Shown: in pieces, positions 1 through 5,241 of the stretch
How positions within the stretch are numbered: position 1 is the first letter of the stretch
Layout of the letters: each line of letters opens with the position of its first letter
Assembly: GCA_041493035.1 (NCBI GenBank)
Contig: JBGPYB010000245.1
Location: 1 to 5,241 of the forward strand
Direction: 5' to 3'
DNA: 5,241 bases
Source: JBGPYB01 sp041493035
GTDB lineage: Bacteria > Acidobacteriota > Vicinamibacteria > Fen-336
Notes under the pieces: model-generated
Told to the model about the DNA's origin: nothing
The model's database searches: none
Seen by the model: the letters and a program-made list of their open reading frames with translations, nothing else
Position numbers and translations under genes: made by a program

Positions 1-22
1 ACCGAATAGTTGAAAGAAGCCA

Positions 23-49
23 TTGACAGGAAGAAAGGAAAGGTATAGA
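23..49 (+). promoter_or_regulatory. Candidate sigma70-type promoter of the receptor gene
   Basis: A perfect TTGACA -35 box lies at 23-28. Two overlapping -10 candidates follow: TATAGA at 44-49 (15-base spacer, 4 of 6 consensus matches) and TAGAAA at 46-51 (17-base spacer, 4 of 6). The spacer is purine-rich (AGGAAGAAAGGAAAGG). All three + frames meet a stop within the first 25 bases, so this stretch is non-coding, and it is clearly richer in A/T than the rest of the window, as expected for a promoter. Transcription would start near 52-60 and give a leader of roughly 140 bases before the receptor ATG. The -35 box is convincing; the -10 is weak or badly spaced, so the call is tentative. Confidence 0.4.
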
Positions 50-113
50 AACCAACTTGGCTATCGTTTACTTGCGATTGCTGATTCGAGCCGTTTGAAG
101 ACATTTTCGGATT

Positions 114-153
114 GCCGCGCGGCTTCGGCCGCGCTTTGATCGGCCCGCGCGGC
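114..153 (+). promoter_or_regulatory. GC-rich leader hairpin with UUCG tetraloop and alternative pairing arm
   Basis: GCGCGGC (117-123) and GCCGCGC (128-134) form a perfect 7-bp stem closed by a C(UUCG)G tetraloop, an exceptionally stable RNA loop, followed by TTTGAT. A second exact copy of GCGCGGC at 147-153 could pair with the same 128-134 strand through a 12-base loop, so the two hairpins exclude each other. If the promoter at 23-49 is real, this lies in the receptor's 5' leader and could act as an attenuator or as an mRNA-stabilising structure. Simple GC-rich low complexity could also explain the repeated arm. The first stem is plain in the sequence; its function is inference. Confidence 0.35.
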
Positions 154-183
154 GAGGCAAGCCCGGTGGAACGGCGGATGCCT

Positions 184-190
184 GAGGAGG
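184..190 (+). promoter_or_regulatory. Shine-Dalgarno sequence that fixes the receptor start
   Basis: GAGGAGG sits five bases upstream of the ATG at 196. This supports 196 over two in-frame upstream alternatives: the TTG at 112, which lies at the edge of the leader hairpin, and the ATG at 178, which would put an acidic PEEDD segment in front of the signal peptide. An out-of-frame ATG at 191 directly abuts the motif and would give only seven codons (stop at 212-214), so it is unlikely to be used. Confidence 0.8.
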
Positions 191-195
191 ATGAC

Positions 196-276
196 ATGCA
201 AAGACACCCATTGAGGGCCGCAGCAGGGGCGCTCTCCCTTGCGCTGGCTTTGGCCCTGGCGGGCCCGGCCTGGGCC
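196..276 (+). other. Signal peptide of the TonB-dependent receptor
   Basis: The first 27 codons encode a short basic N-region (MQRHPLR), a long Ala/Leu core (ALSLALALALAG) and a PAWA cleavage site before Gln28-Ser29. No cysteine follows the cleavage site, so this is a type I signal peptide and not a lipoprotein one. It fits export to the periplasm and assembly into the outer membrane. Confidence 0.85.
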
Positions 277-3200
277 CAATCGTTCCTCGGGACAATCCGT
301 GGGACGGTCGTGGATCCCCAGGGCGCGGCCGTGGCTGGGGCGACCATCTTGGTCGTCGACGAAGGGACGGGCGTTCCCCGGGCAGCCAGCACCGACGCTC
401 AGGGGCGCTACGAGGCGGCGAACCTGCGCCCCGGAACCTATCGGGTGGAGGTCGTCACTACAAACTTCAAGAAGGCGGAGCGGACCGGCGTCCTCCTCAC
501 GGCCTCGGGTATCGCGCTCGCTGACGTCAAGCTCGAGCTCGGCGGCGTGACCGAAACGGTCACGGTGTCCGGCGAAGCCCAGAACAACATAACGCTGGAG
601 AGCCAGGCCATCGCCCGCGGCCTCGACGAGCAGCAGCTGCGGGACCTCCCGCGGAACAGCCGCGACGTCCAGTCCTTCCTGCTCCTGAACCCCAACGTCC
701 TGGGAGGCAGCGACGACATCCAGTTCCTCGGCGGCAGGACCTACGGCGTTTCCTATATCCAAGACGGCCAGAGCTCCACCAATGCCATCTTCGGGACGAT
801 CGGCAACTCGGCCCCTGGCCTCGACGCGATCTCCGAGATGCAGGTCCTCTCGAACTCCTACAGCGCCGAGTACGGCGGCCTCGCCGGCGTCGTCGTCACG
901 ACCAAGCGCGGCGGGAACGACATGCACGGCACGGGGTTCTACGACTTCAACTCGAGCGGCTTGAACGCCCTGACCTACAACCAGAAGCTGGGACTCTCGC
1001 CTGAGGAGCTGGCCACCCTCCGCAGCGACCCGAACTCCGACACCCACGAACATCGCTGGGGCGCCAGCCTAGGCGGACCCCTGAAGAGTGGGAAGACCTT
1101 CTTCCATGCCAACTACGAGGGATCCAACGACAAGGCCATCTACGGCGGCGGGCGAGCGAACGTCCCCACGGCGGCGATGCGGAACGGGGACTTCTCGGCC
1201 AGCACGATCATCCTCACGGACCCGCTGACGGGGGAACCGTTCCCCGGCAACATCATCCCGGCGAATCGGATCGACCCGGCGGCGCAGGGGATCCTCAATT
1301 TCTTCTACCCGCTCCCGAACCGGGGCACCCTCGCCACGGGCATGGGCGTCTATCAACAGTTTCTTCCCGAGACCCGCAAGCGCCAACGCGCCGACCTCAG
1401 GATCGACCACGAGCTCAGCAAGAACGACTCCCTCTTCGTCCGAGGGAGTTACCAGAGCCGGGATCCTAGGTCCTTCGCGTTCGAAGGAGGGAACGCTCTG
1501 ACGAACCTGGGGCTGCGGAACAACACGTTGAAGACGGCCAGCGCCATCGCGGGATGGACCCGGATCTTCTCGAGCACAGTCGTGAACGAGTTCCGCGTGG
1601 GCTACAACTACGACCGGAACGAGCAACACAGCAACTACAACGTTTACGACGTCAACGCGCAGCTGGGTCTCGAGAACGCGCCGGACCTCGGACCGGAGCG
1701 CGTCGGGTACCCGTCGTTTACCTTCGCGGGCGGCGCCAGCAGCAGCCGTCCCACGAACATCAGCGATGGCGGTTTCAACGCGGACCGGATCGTTAGCCAG
1801 AACGCGTTCTCCGTCAGCGACAATCTGACCTGGATCCTGGGCGGGCACTCCATGAAGGCGGGCCTCCTTTGGAACCGCAGCAGTGCCATAGACGGCCGGG
1901 GCCGGGGGGTCCCCGTCCGAGGAGAATACCGGTTCGGCAACAGGCTGACGGGCAACGCGCTCGGCAACCTCCTCCTCGGACTCCAACGTGACGCCGGGGG
2001 GACGACGTCGCTCCGCGGCGACACCGACGGACACTCCGACGACTTCGCGACCTTCGTTCAGGACGACTGGAAGGTCAATCGAGACCTCACGATCTTCCTG
2101 GGCCTCCGCTACGAGCTCCAGGGCGCGTGGCAGGAGAAGAGCGGCATCCTCGGGACCTTCCTGGCCTGCCCCCCGGGCTCGGCGGCGTGGGGCGAGACGA
2201 CGTGCGCGGACTACGGCGGCCACCACGTCGTCCCGAACGAACAGGTCGCCGCCCTCCTGCCCCCGGGCGTGATCACCCTCGGCCGGACCCTGACGGCAGC
2301 CCAGGCCGGGATCAGCGACAACCTCATCAACACCGACAAGAACAACTTCAGCCCGCGGGTCGGCTTCGCCTGGCGTTTGGGCGGAGACAACAAGACGGTC
2401 CTTCGTGGGGGCTTCGGCCTCTTCCACCCGACGGTGGCGATACAGGGCCTACGGGACTACCTGGCTTCCAATATGTTCCGTTACGGGAAGAGGTTCACCG
2501 GCGGCACGCTGACCCAGGCCTTCTCGACGGGCGAGCCTGCCGTCGATGCTGCGGACTACGGAGCGGCGGGGATCGATCCGAACATCAAGAGCCCGGACAT
2601 CTACCAGTACAACCTGACGCTCGAGAGGGAGCTTCCGGGGGACCTCGGCCTGCGTGTGAGCTACCTCGGCTCCACCATGCGGAAGCTGCTCGTCAGTCGG
2701 GATGCCAACACGCTGCCGGCGAGCACCGACTTCTTCAGCGGCGACCTCAGCGACCCCGCAACGCATGCGCGGCTCCCCTACCCGCTCTACGGCTGGTACA
2801 TGGACCAGGTGTCGAACGCGGGGTCGGGGCAGTTCCACGCCGGCCAGGTCGAGCTGCTACGGCGGTGGAGGAACGGCCTCGCCCTCAACATCGCTTACAC
2901 CCTGGCGCACTCCGACGGCAACGCGCCGGACTCCGGCAACAGCACTGTGGGGGTGGTTCAGTTCGACCCGTACGACATCTCGAAGGACCAGGGGCCGGAC
3001 CCCAACGTGGTGAAGCACCGCATCGTGATGAACGGCACGTGGGACATCCCCGTCGGACACGGGCGTAAGCACGGCTCCAGCATGCCGGCGTGGGCCAATG
3101 CCCTCTTCGGCGGCTGGACGGTGTCGACGCTCTTCCAGGCGCGCAGTGGAAACAACCTGACCCCCTTCTTCTCGAGCTTCTACACCACGAGCCCCTGGAA

Positions 3201-3654
3201 CACCGGCAAGCCCCTGGACGGCCTGGGGAACAGTTTCTGCTGCGCTTGGCGTCCCGACCAGATCAGCAACCCCAATACCGGCGGCTCCCGCGACGCGTTC
3301 TTCAACCAGGCCGCCTACGCCCTGCCGGCGCCGGGGAAGCTCGGGAACGCCAAGAAGGGGAGCCTCCTCGGACCGGGGACCTGGGTGGTGAACTTCGGCT
3401 TCTACAAGGACGTCATCTCTCACGAGAAGTTCAAGCTCCAGCTCTCGGCCCTGCTCGACAACGCGTTCAACCACCCTCAGTTCTTCGTCACCTACGGCAC
3501 CGACGGCAATGGCTTCGCTCAATTGGACGACTTCCTGATCAACGGCGACCCGAACAACGGAGTCACGGGCGTCCTCGGCTCCGGCAGCATCGACAACAAG
3601 GAAGGGTTCGCGACGGGGAGGGTGTTCCGCATAGGTTTGAGAGCGACGTTCTAG
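196..3654 (+). CDS. TonB-dependent receptor, Oar-like, with carboxypeptidase-regulatory-like domain
   Basis: The 1152-residue product is an outer-membrane transporter that would take up a ligand using energy passed on by TonB-ExbB-ExbD. Residues 1-27 are a Sec signal peptide (cleavage after AWA). Residues about 30-126 form a carboxypeptidase-regulatory-like beta-sandwich, with IRGTVVDPQG near the start, STDAQGRYEAANLRPGTYRV in the middle and TETVTVSG at the end. Residues about 128-242 are the plug, including RDLPRNSRDV, YIQDGQSSTNAIFG, SNSYSAEYGGLAGVVV and TTKRGGN. The rest is a long beta-barrel ending in RVFRIGLRATF; a C-terminal Phe is the usual BAM recognition signal. The length is normal for this class. 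The start is set by the GAGGAGG at 184-190. The mature protein has only four cysteines (658, 670, 1015, 1016), in non-strand-like segments that may be surface loops. No SusD-like partner is visible, and the substrate cannot be deduced. A terminator-like hairpin follows the stop codon. Confidence 0.95.
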   Translation: MQRHPLRAAAGALSLALALALAGPAWAQSFLGTIRGTVVDPQGAAVAGATILVVDEGTGVPRAASTDAQGRYEAANLRPGTYRVEVVTTNFKKAERTGVLLTASGIALADVKLELGGVTETVTVSGEAQNNITLESQAIARGLDEQQLRDLPRNSRDVQSFLLLNPNVLGGSDDIQFLGGRTYGVSYIQDGQSSTNAIFGTIGNSAPGLDAISEMQVLSNSYSAEYGGLAGVVVTTKRGGNDMHGTGFYDFNSSGLNALTYNQKLGLSPEELATLRSDPNSDTHEHRWGASLGGPLKSGKTFFHANYEGSNDKAIYGGGRANVPTAAMRNGDFSASTIILTDPLTGEPFPGNIIPANRIDPAAQGILNFFYPLPNRGTLATGMGVYQQFLPETRKRQRADLRIDHELSKNDSLFVRGSYQSRDPRSFAFEGGNALTNLGLRNNTLKTASAIAGWTRIFSSTVVNEFRVGYNYDRNEQHSNYNVYDVNAQLGLENAPDLGPERVGYPSFTFAGGASSSRPTNISDGGFNADRIVSQNAFSVSDNLTWILGGHSMKAGLLWNRSSAIDGRGRGVPVRGEYRFGNRLTGNALGNLLLGLQRDAGGTTSLRGDTDGHSDDFATFVQDDWKVNRDLTIFLGLRYELQGAWQEKSGILGTFLACPPGSAAWGETTCADYGGHHVVPNEQVAALLPPGVITLGRTLTAAQAGISDNLINTDKNNFSPRVGFAWRLGGDNKTVLRGGFGLFHPTVAIQGLRDYLASNMFRYGKRFTGGTLTQAFSTGEPAVDAADYGAAGIDPNIKSPDIYQYNLTLERELPGDLGLRVSYLGSTMRKLLVSRDANTLPASTDFFSGDLSDPATHARLPYPLYGWYMDQVSNAGSGQFHAGQVELLRRWRNGLALNIAYTLAHSDGNAPDSGNSTVGVVQFDPYDISKDQGPDPNVVKHRIVMNGTWDIPVGHGRKHGSSMPAWANALFGGWTVSTLFQARSGNNLTPFFSSFYTTSPWNTGKPLDGLGNSFCCAWRPDQISNPNTGGSRDAFFNQAAYALPAPGKLGNAKKGSLLGPGTWVVNFGFYKDVISHEKFKLQLSALLDNAFNHPQFFVTYGTDGNGFAQLDDFLINGDPNNGVTGVLGSGSIDNKEGFATGRVFRIGLRATF

Positions 3655-3665
3655 AGTTTGCGTAA

Positions 3666-3707
3666 CGGCGCGTGGCCCCCGCACTTCCCCACGGTGGCCA
3701 CGCGCCG
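3666..3707 (+). terminator. Terminator- or attenuator-like hairpin between the receptor and the epimerase-like gene
   Basis: CGGCGCGTGGCC (3666-3677) and GGCCACGCGCCG (3696-3707) are a perfect 12-bp inverted repeat. After one C/T mismatch the stem continues with CCG (3679-3681) against CGG (3692-3694), leaving a 10-base loop. It begins 11 bases after the receptor stop codon and is followed by the pyrimidine-rich TTCTCTTCCT (3711-3720) instead of a clean T-run. It probably ends most receptor transcripts or stabilises their 3' end. Because the next gene is on the same strand with no visible promoter in between, partial read-through is possible. The hairpin also covers a GTG at 3672 that would otherwise extend the next gene, which argues against that start. 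Confidence 0.6.
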
Positions 3708-3737
3708 CAGTTCTCTTCCTCCCGGCACGACCCGTCG

Positions 3738-4799
3738 ATGACCAACGACCGTCCCGTCCCGCGCCAGAACCTCCCCGCTGCCGTCGAGACGGAGGAGCAG
3801 CTCGAGGAGTTGCTGTCCCGGCCGAACGCCGCCGACGTGGCCTTCATGGCCGACCTCCCCGGTGACGTCGTGGTGCTGGGAGCCGGTGGGAAGATGGGCC
3901 CGTCCCTGGCGCGTCGGGTGAGGCGCGCGGCCGATGCCGCCGGAAGACCGCGCCGCGTCGCTGCCGTCTCCCGCTTCTCATCGGGCGAGGCTCGCCGCAC
4001 CTTGGAGAGCGCCGGTCTCGACGCCCTGGCTTGCGACCTTCTGGATCCCGCCGCGGTCGGGCGCCTTCCTCCCTTCGAGAACGTCCTCTTTCTCGCCGGA
4101 ATGAAGTTCGGCGCCTCCGACCGCCCCGACCTCACCTGGGCCCTGAACACCGTCGTTCCGGCCAACGTGGCGCGGCGATACGCCCGTTCCCGGATCGTCG
4201 CCTTCTCCACCGGGAACGTCTATCCGCTCGTTCCACCGGCGAGCGGAGGCTGTCGTGAGGCCGACCCGGCAGCCCCCGTCGGCGAGTACGCGCAGTCCTG
4301 CCTCGGCCGGGAGCGGATCTTCGAATACTATTCCGCCGAGCAGAAAACACCGGTGGTGCTCTTCCGCCTCTTCTACGCTGTCGATCTCCGCTACGGTGTC
4401 CTCGTCGACGTCGCGCGGAGAGTCTTCGCCGGCGAACCCATCGATCTCACGGTCGGGTACGTCAACGTCCTCTGGCAGGGGGACGCAAACTCCTTCGCCC
4501 TCCGGAGCCTCGGCATCGCCACGTCGCCGCCACGCCCGCTGAACGTCACCGGGCCCGAGGTCGTCGCCATTCGCGACATCGCCGAGCGTTTCGGCCACCG
4601 GTTTGGCCGGGCGCCTCTCTGGAGCGGCAGCGCAGGACCGACAGCGCTCCTCGGCGACACGTCGCTCTGCCGTTCGCTCCTGGGGGAGGCGGAAGTCTCG
4701 CTGGACCGGCTCGTCGAGTGGGTCGCGTGCTGGGTGGAAGCGGGCGGGCGGCTCCTCGGCAAGCCCACGAAGTACGAGAGGTCCGATGGCCGCTTCTGA
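3738..4799 (+). CDS. NAD-dependent epimerase/dehydratase-like protein (extended SDR fold, atypical active site)
   Basis: The 353-residue product has no signal peptide and is probably cytoplasmic. Residues 42-54 (GDVVVLGAGGKMG) are a Rossmann beta-strand and glycine-rich dinucleotide-binding loop. LFLAGMKFG (117-125) and Asn137 match the later Rossmann strands, and FSTGNVYP (156-163) holds the usual SDR Ser/Thr. The catalytic YxxxK position reads YAQSC (184-188): Tyr184 is kept but Lys is replaced by Cys. LNVTGPE (268-274) and VAIRDIAERFG (276-286) resemble the substrate-binding half of NAD-dependent epimerases. The exact reaction is unknown; a sugar or sugar-acid oxidoreductase, epimerase or dehydratase is the family-level guess. 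The ATG at 3738 is chosen because the GTG at 3672 lies inside a hairpin and encodes an unlikely N-terminus. A later ATG at 3846 would drop a helical segment (about 14-36). There is no clear Shine-Dalgarno before 3738. The 3' end overlaps the next gene by 14 bases. Confidence 0.85.
   Translation: MTNDRPVPRQNLPAAVETEEQLEELLSRPNAADVAFMADLPGDVVVLGAGGKMGPSLARRVRRAADAAGRPRRVAAVSRFSSGEARRTLESAGLDALACDLLDPAAVGRLPPFENVLFLAGMKFGASDRPDLTWALNTVVPANVARRYARSRIVAFSTGNVYPLVPPASGGCREADPAAPVGEYAQSCLGRERIFEYYSAEQKTPVVLFRLFYAVDLRYGVLVDVARRVFAGEPIDLTVGYVNVLWQGDANSFALRSLGIATSPPRPLNVTGPEVVAIRDIAERFGHRFGRAPLWSGSAGPTALLGDTSLCRSLLGEAEVSLDRLVEWVACWVEAGGRLLGKPTKYERSDGRF
4776..4781 (+). promoter_or_regulatory. Ribosome binding site inside the upstream gene
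   Basis: GAGAGG lies four bases before the ATG at 4786, within the last codons of the epimerase-like gene. The spacing is slightly short but usable. With the 14-base gene overlap, it suggests that ribosomes finishing the upstream gene restart here. Confidence 0.5.
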
Positions 4800-5241
4800 G
4801 CGGAACGTCGCTAGCGGCTCTCCCGATGCAGGGGAGATCCTGAGGGGCGGTGTCGTCATCCCCGCCCATCCCCTGGCCCTGGACGCCGCGCGCCGACTCG
4901 ACGAGCGCCGCCAGGCGGCCCTGACCCGCTACTACTGCGACGCCGGAGCGGGCGGCGTCGCCGTTGGGGTCCACACGACGCAGTTTGCCATCCGGGACGC
5001 GGGGCTTCTCCGGCCCGTCCTCGCCCTCGCCGCCGAGGTCGTGGCCGCCTACGAAGCCGCGACCGGGAGGCGCCTGGTCCGAGTCGCCGGCGTTTGCGGT
5101 GAGACGCGCCAAGCCCTTGCCGAGGCCGCTCTCGCTCGGGATCTCGGCTACGACACGGCCCTCCTGAGCCTGGGCGCGCTGCGCGCGGCCACCGGCGACG
5201 AGCTCCTGGCCCACTGCCGCCGCGTGGCCGAGGTGATCCCC
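4786..5241 (+). CDS. Dihydrodipicolinate synthase/N-acetylneuraminate lyase superfamily protein, 5' part only
   Basis: 152 codons are visible and the frame is open at the window end. The fold is a class I aldolase-type TIM barrel in which substrates normally form a Schiff base with a lysine. GGVVIPAHPLALD (21-33) matches the first strand of DapA-like proteins (IVTPMD region), YYCDAGAGGVAVGVHTTQF (49-67) matches the region holding the TTGES loop, and RVAGVCGETRQALAEAALAR (99-118) matches the GTGANATAEAI strand and helix. Against DapA, the TTGE positions read HTTQ (63-66), and the TPYYNRP segment with the catalytic Tyr reads LSLGALRA (127-134), so lysine-biosynthetic DapA activity is unlikely. 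The Schiff-base lysine would lie beyond the window, so an active aldolase/lyase cannot be confirmed. The alignment is by eye from memory. Its overlap with the SDR-type gene suggests a shared pathway, perhaps breakdown of a sugar acid or 2-keto acid (inference). Confidence 0.85.
   Translation, partial: MAASERNVASGSPDAGEILRGGVVIPAHPLALDAARRLDERRQAALTRYYCDAGAGGVAVGVHTTQFAIRDAGLLRPVLALAAEVVAAYEAATGRRLVRVAGVCGETRQALAEAALARDLGYDTALLSLGALRAATGDELLAHCRRVAEVIP

Noticed and set aside
52..60. CCAACTTGG, a small palindrome next to the putative -10 that could be an operator
   Set aside because: Four-base half-sites are too short to claim a regulator site, and no regulator gene is in the window.
112..195. 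N-terminal extension of the receptor from TTG 112 or ATG 178
   Set aside because: Both would place a charged, non-signal sequence before the signal peptide, and the best Shine-Dalgarno sequence (184-190) is correctly spaced only for ATG 196.
61..1053. Long antisense open frame of 330 codons opposite the start of the receptor gene
   Set aside because: The complement of a high-GC3 gene often stays open. The predicted protein is Val/Arg/Gly/Glu-rich with no recognisable domain, while the + strand here clearly encodes a signal peptide, regulatory-like domain and plug.
1069..2427. Long antisense open frame of 452 codons inside the receptor gene
   Set aside because: Same cause: low-complexity composition, no domain, and full overlap with well-formed beta-barrel sequence on the other strand.
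2127..3068. Alternative + frame of 313 codons inside the receptor gene, which could hint at a frameshift
   Set aside because: The receptor frame is uninterrupted through this stretch and keeps barrel-like sequence; the alternative frame is Arg/Pro/Gln-rich and resembles nothing known.
3672..3737. GTG 3672 as the start of the epimerase-like gene
   Set aside because: The codon is inside the stem of the intergenic hairpin, has no Shine-Dalgarno sequence, and the added 22 residues look like translated non-coding sequence.
4223..4247. Perfect 8-bp inverted repeat (TCCGCTCG / CGAGCGGA, 9-base loop) inside the epimerase-like gene
   Set aside because: It lies in coding sequence, has no T-run or gene boundary nearby, and a stem of this length is expected by chance in GC-rich DNA.
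3978..4859. Antisense open frame of 293 codons over the epimerase-like gene
   Set aside because: No domain and biased composition, opposite a gene with a clear Rossmann motif.

Overview
This is a GC-rich bacterial window with three genes on the + strand. The strong G/C bias at third codon positions produces many long shadow reading frames. The leading gene encodes a very large outer-membrane TonB-dependent receptor of the Oar-like type: signal peptide, carboxypeptidase-regulatory-like beta-sandwich, plug, long beta-barrel. Families of such receptors are typically expanded in Acidobacteriota, so a Gram-negative, GC-rich acidobacterium is the best guess. This is inferred from protein type and base composition only; no rRNA or marker gene is present.

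Layout. Positions 1-195 are non-coding and start with an AT- and purine-richer stretch. It holds a perfect TTGACA box with a plausible -10, then a GC-rich leader with a UUCG-capped hairpin and a second copy of one hairpin arm, then a strong GAGGAGG Shine-Dalgarno sequence. Positions 196-3654 are the receptor. Eleven bases after its stop lies a near-perfect inverted repeat (3666-3707) that looks like a transcription terminator or attenuator. Positions 3738-4799 encode an NAD-dependent epimerase/dehydratase-like protein (extended SDR fold). Positions 4786-5241 are the 5' part of a dihydrodipicolinate synthase/N-acetylneuraminate lyase-superfamily gene that runs off the window. The last two genes overlap by 14 bases and are very probably translated together.

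How they may work together. The SDR-type and aldolase-superfamily proteins look like a small catabolic pair acting on a sugar acid, hydroxy acid or similar compound (inference). Both have lost canonical catalytic residues: the SDR YxxxK motif reads YAQSC, and the aldolase-like protein has HTTQF where DapA has TTGES and appears to lack the PYY tyrosine. Neither should be annotated as a textbook epimerase or as DapA. The receptor could import the substrate, but the hairpin between it and the pair makes this link uncertain. No mobile element, CRISPR array, tRNA or rRNA was seen.
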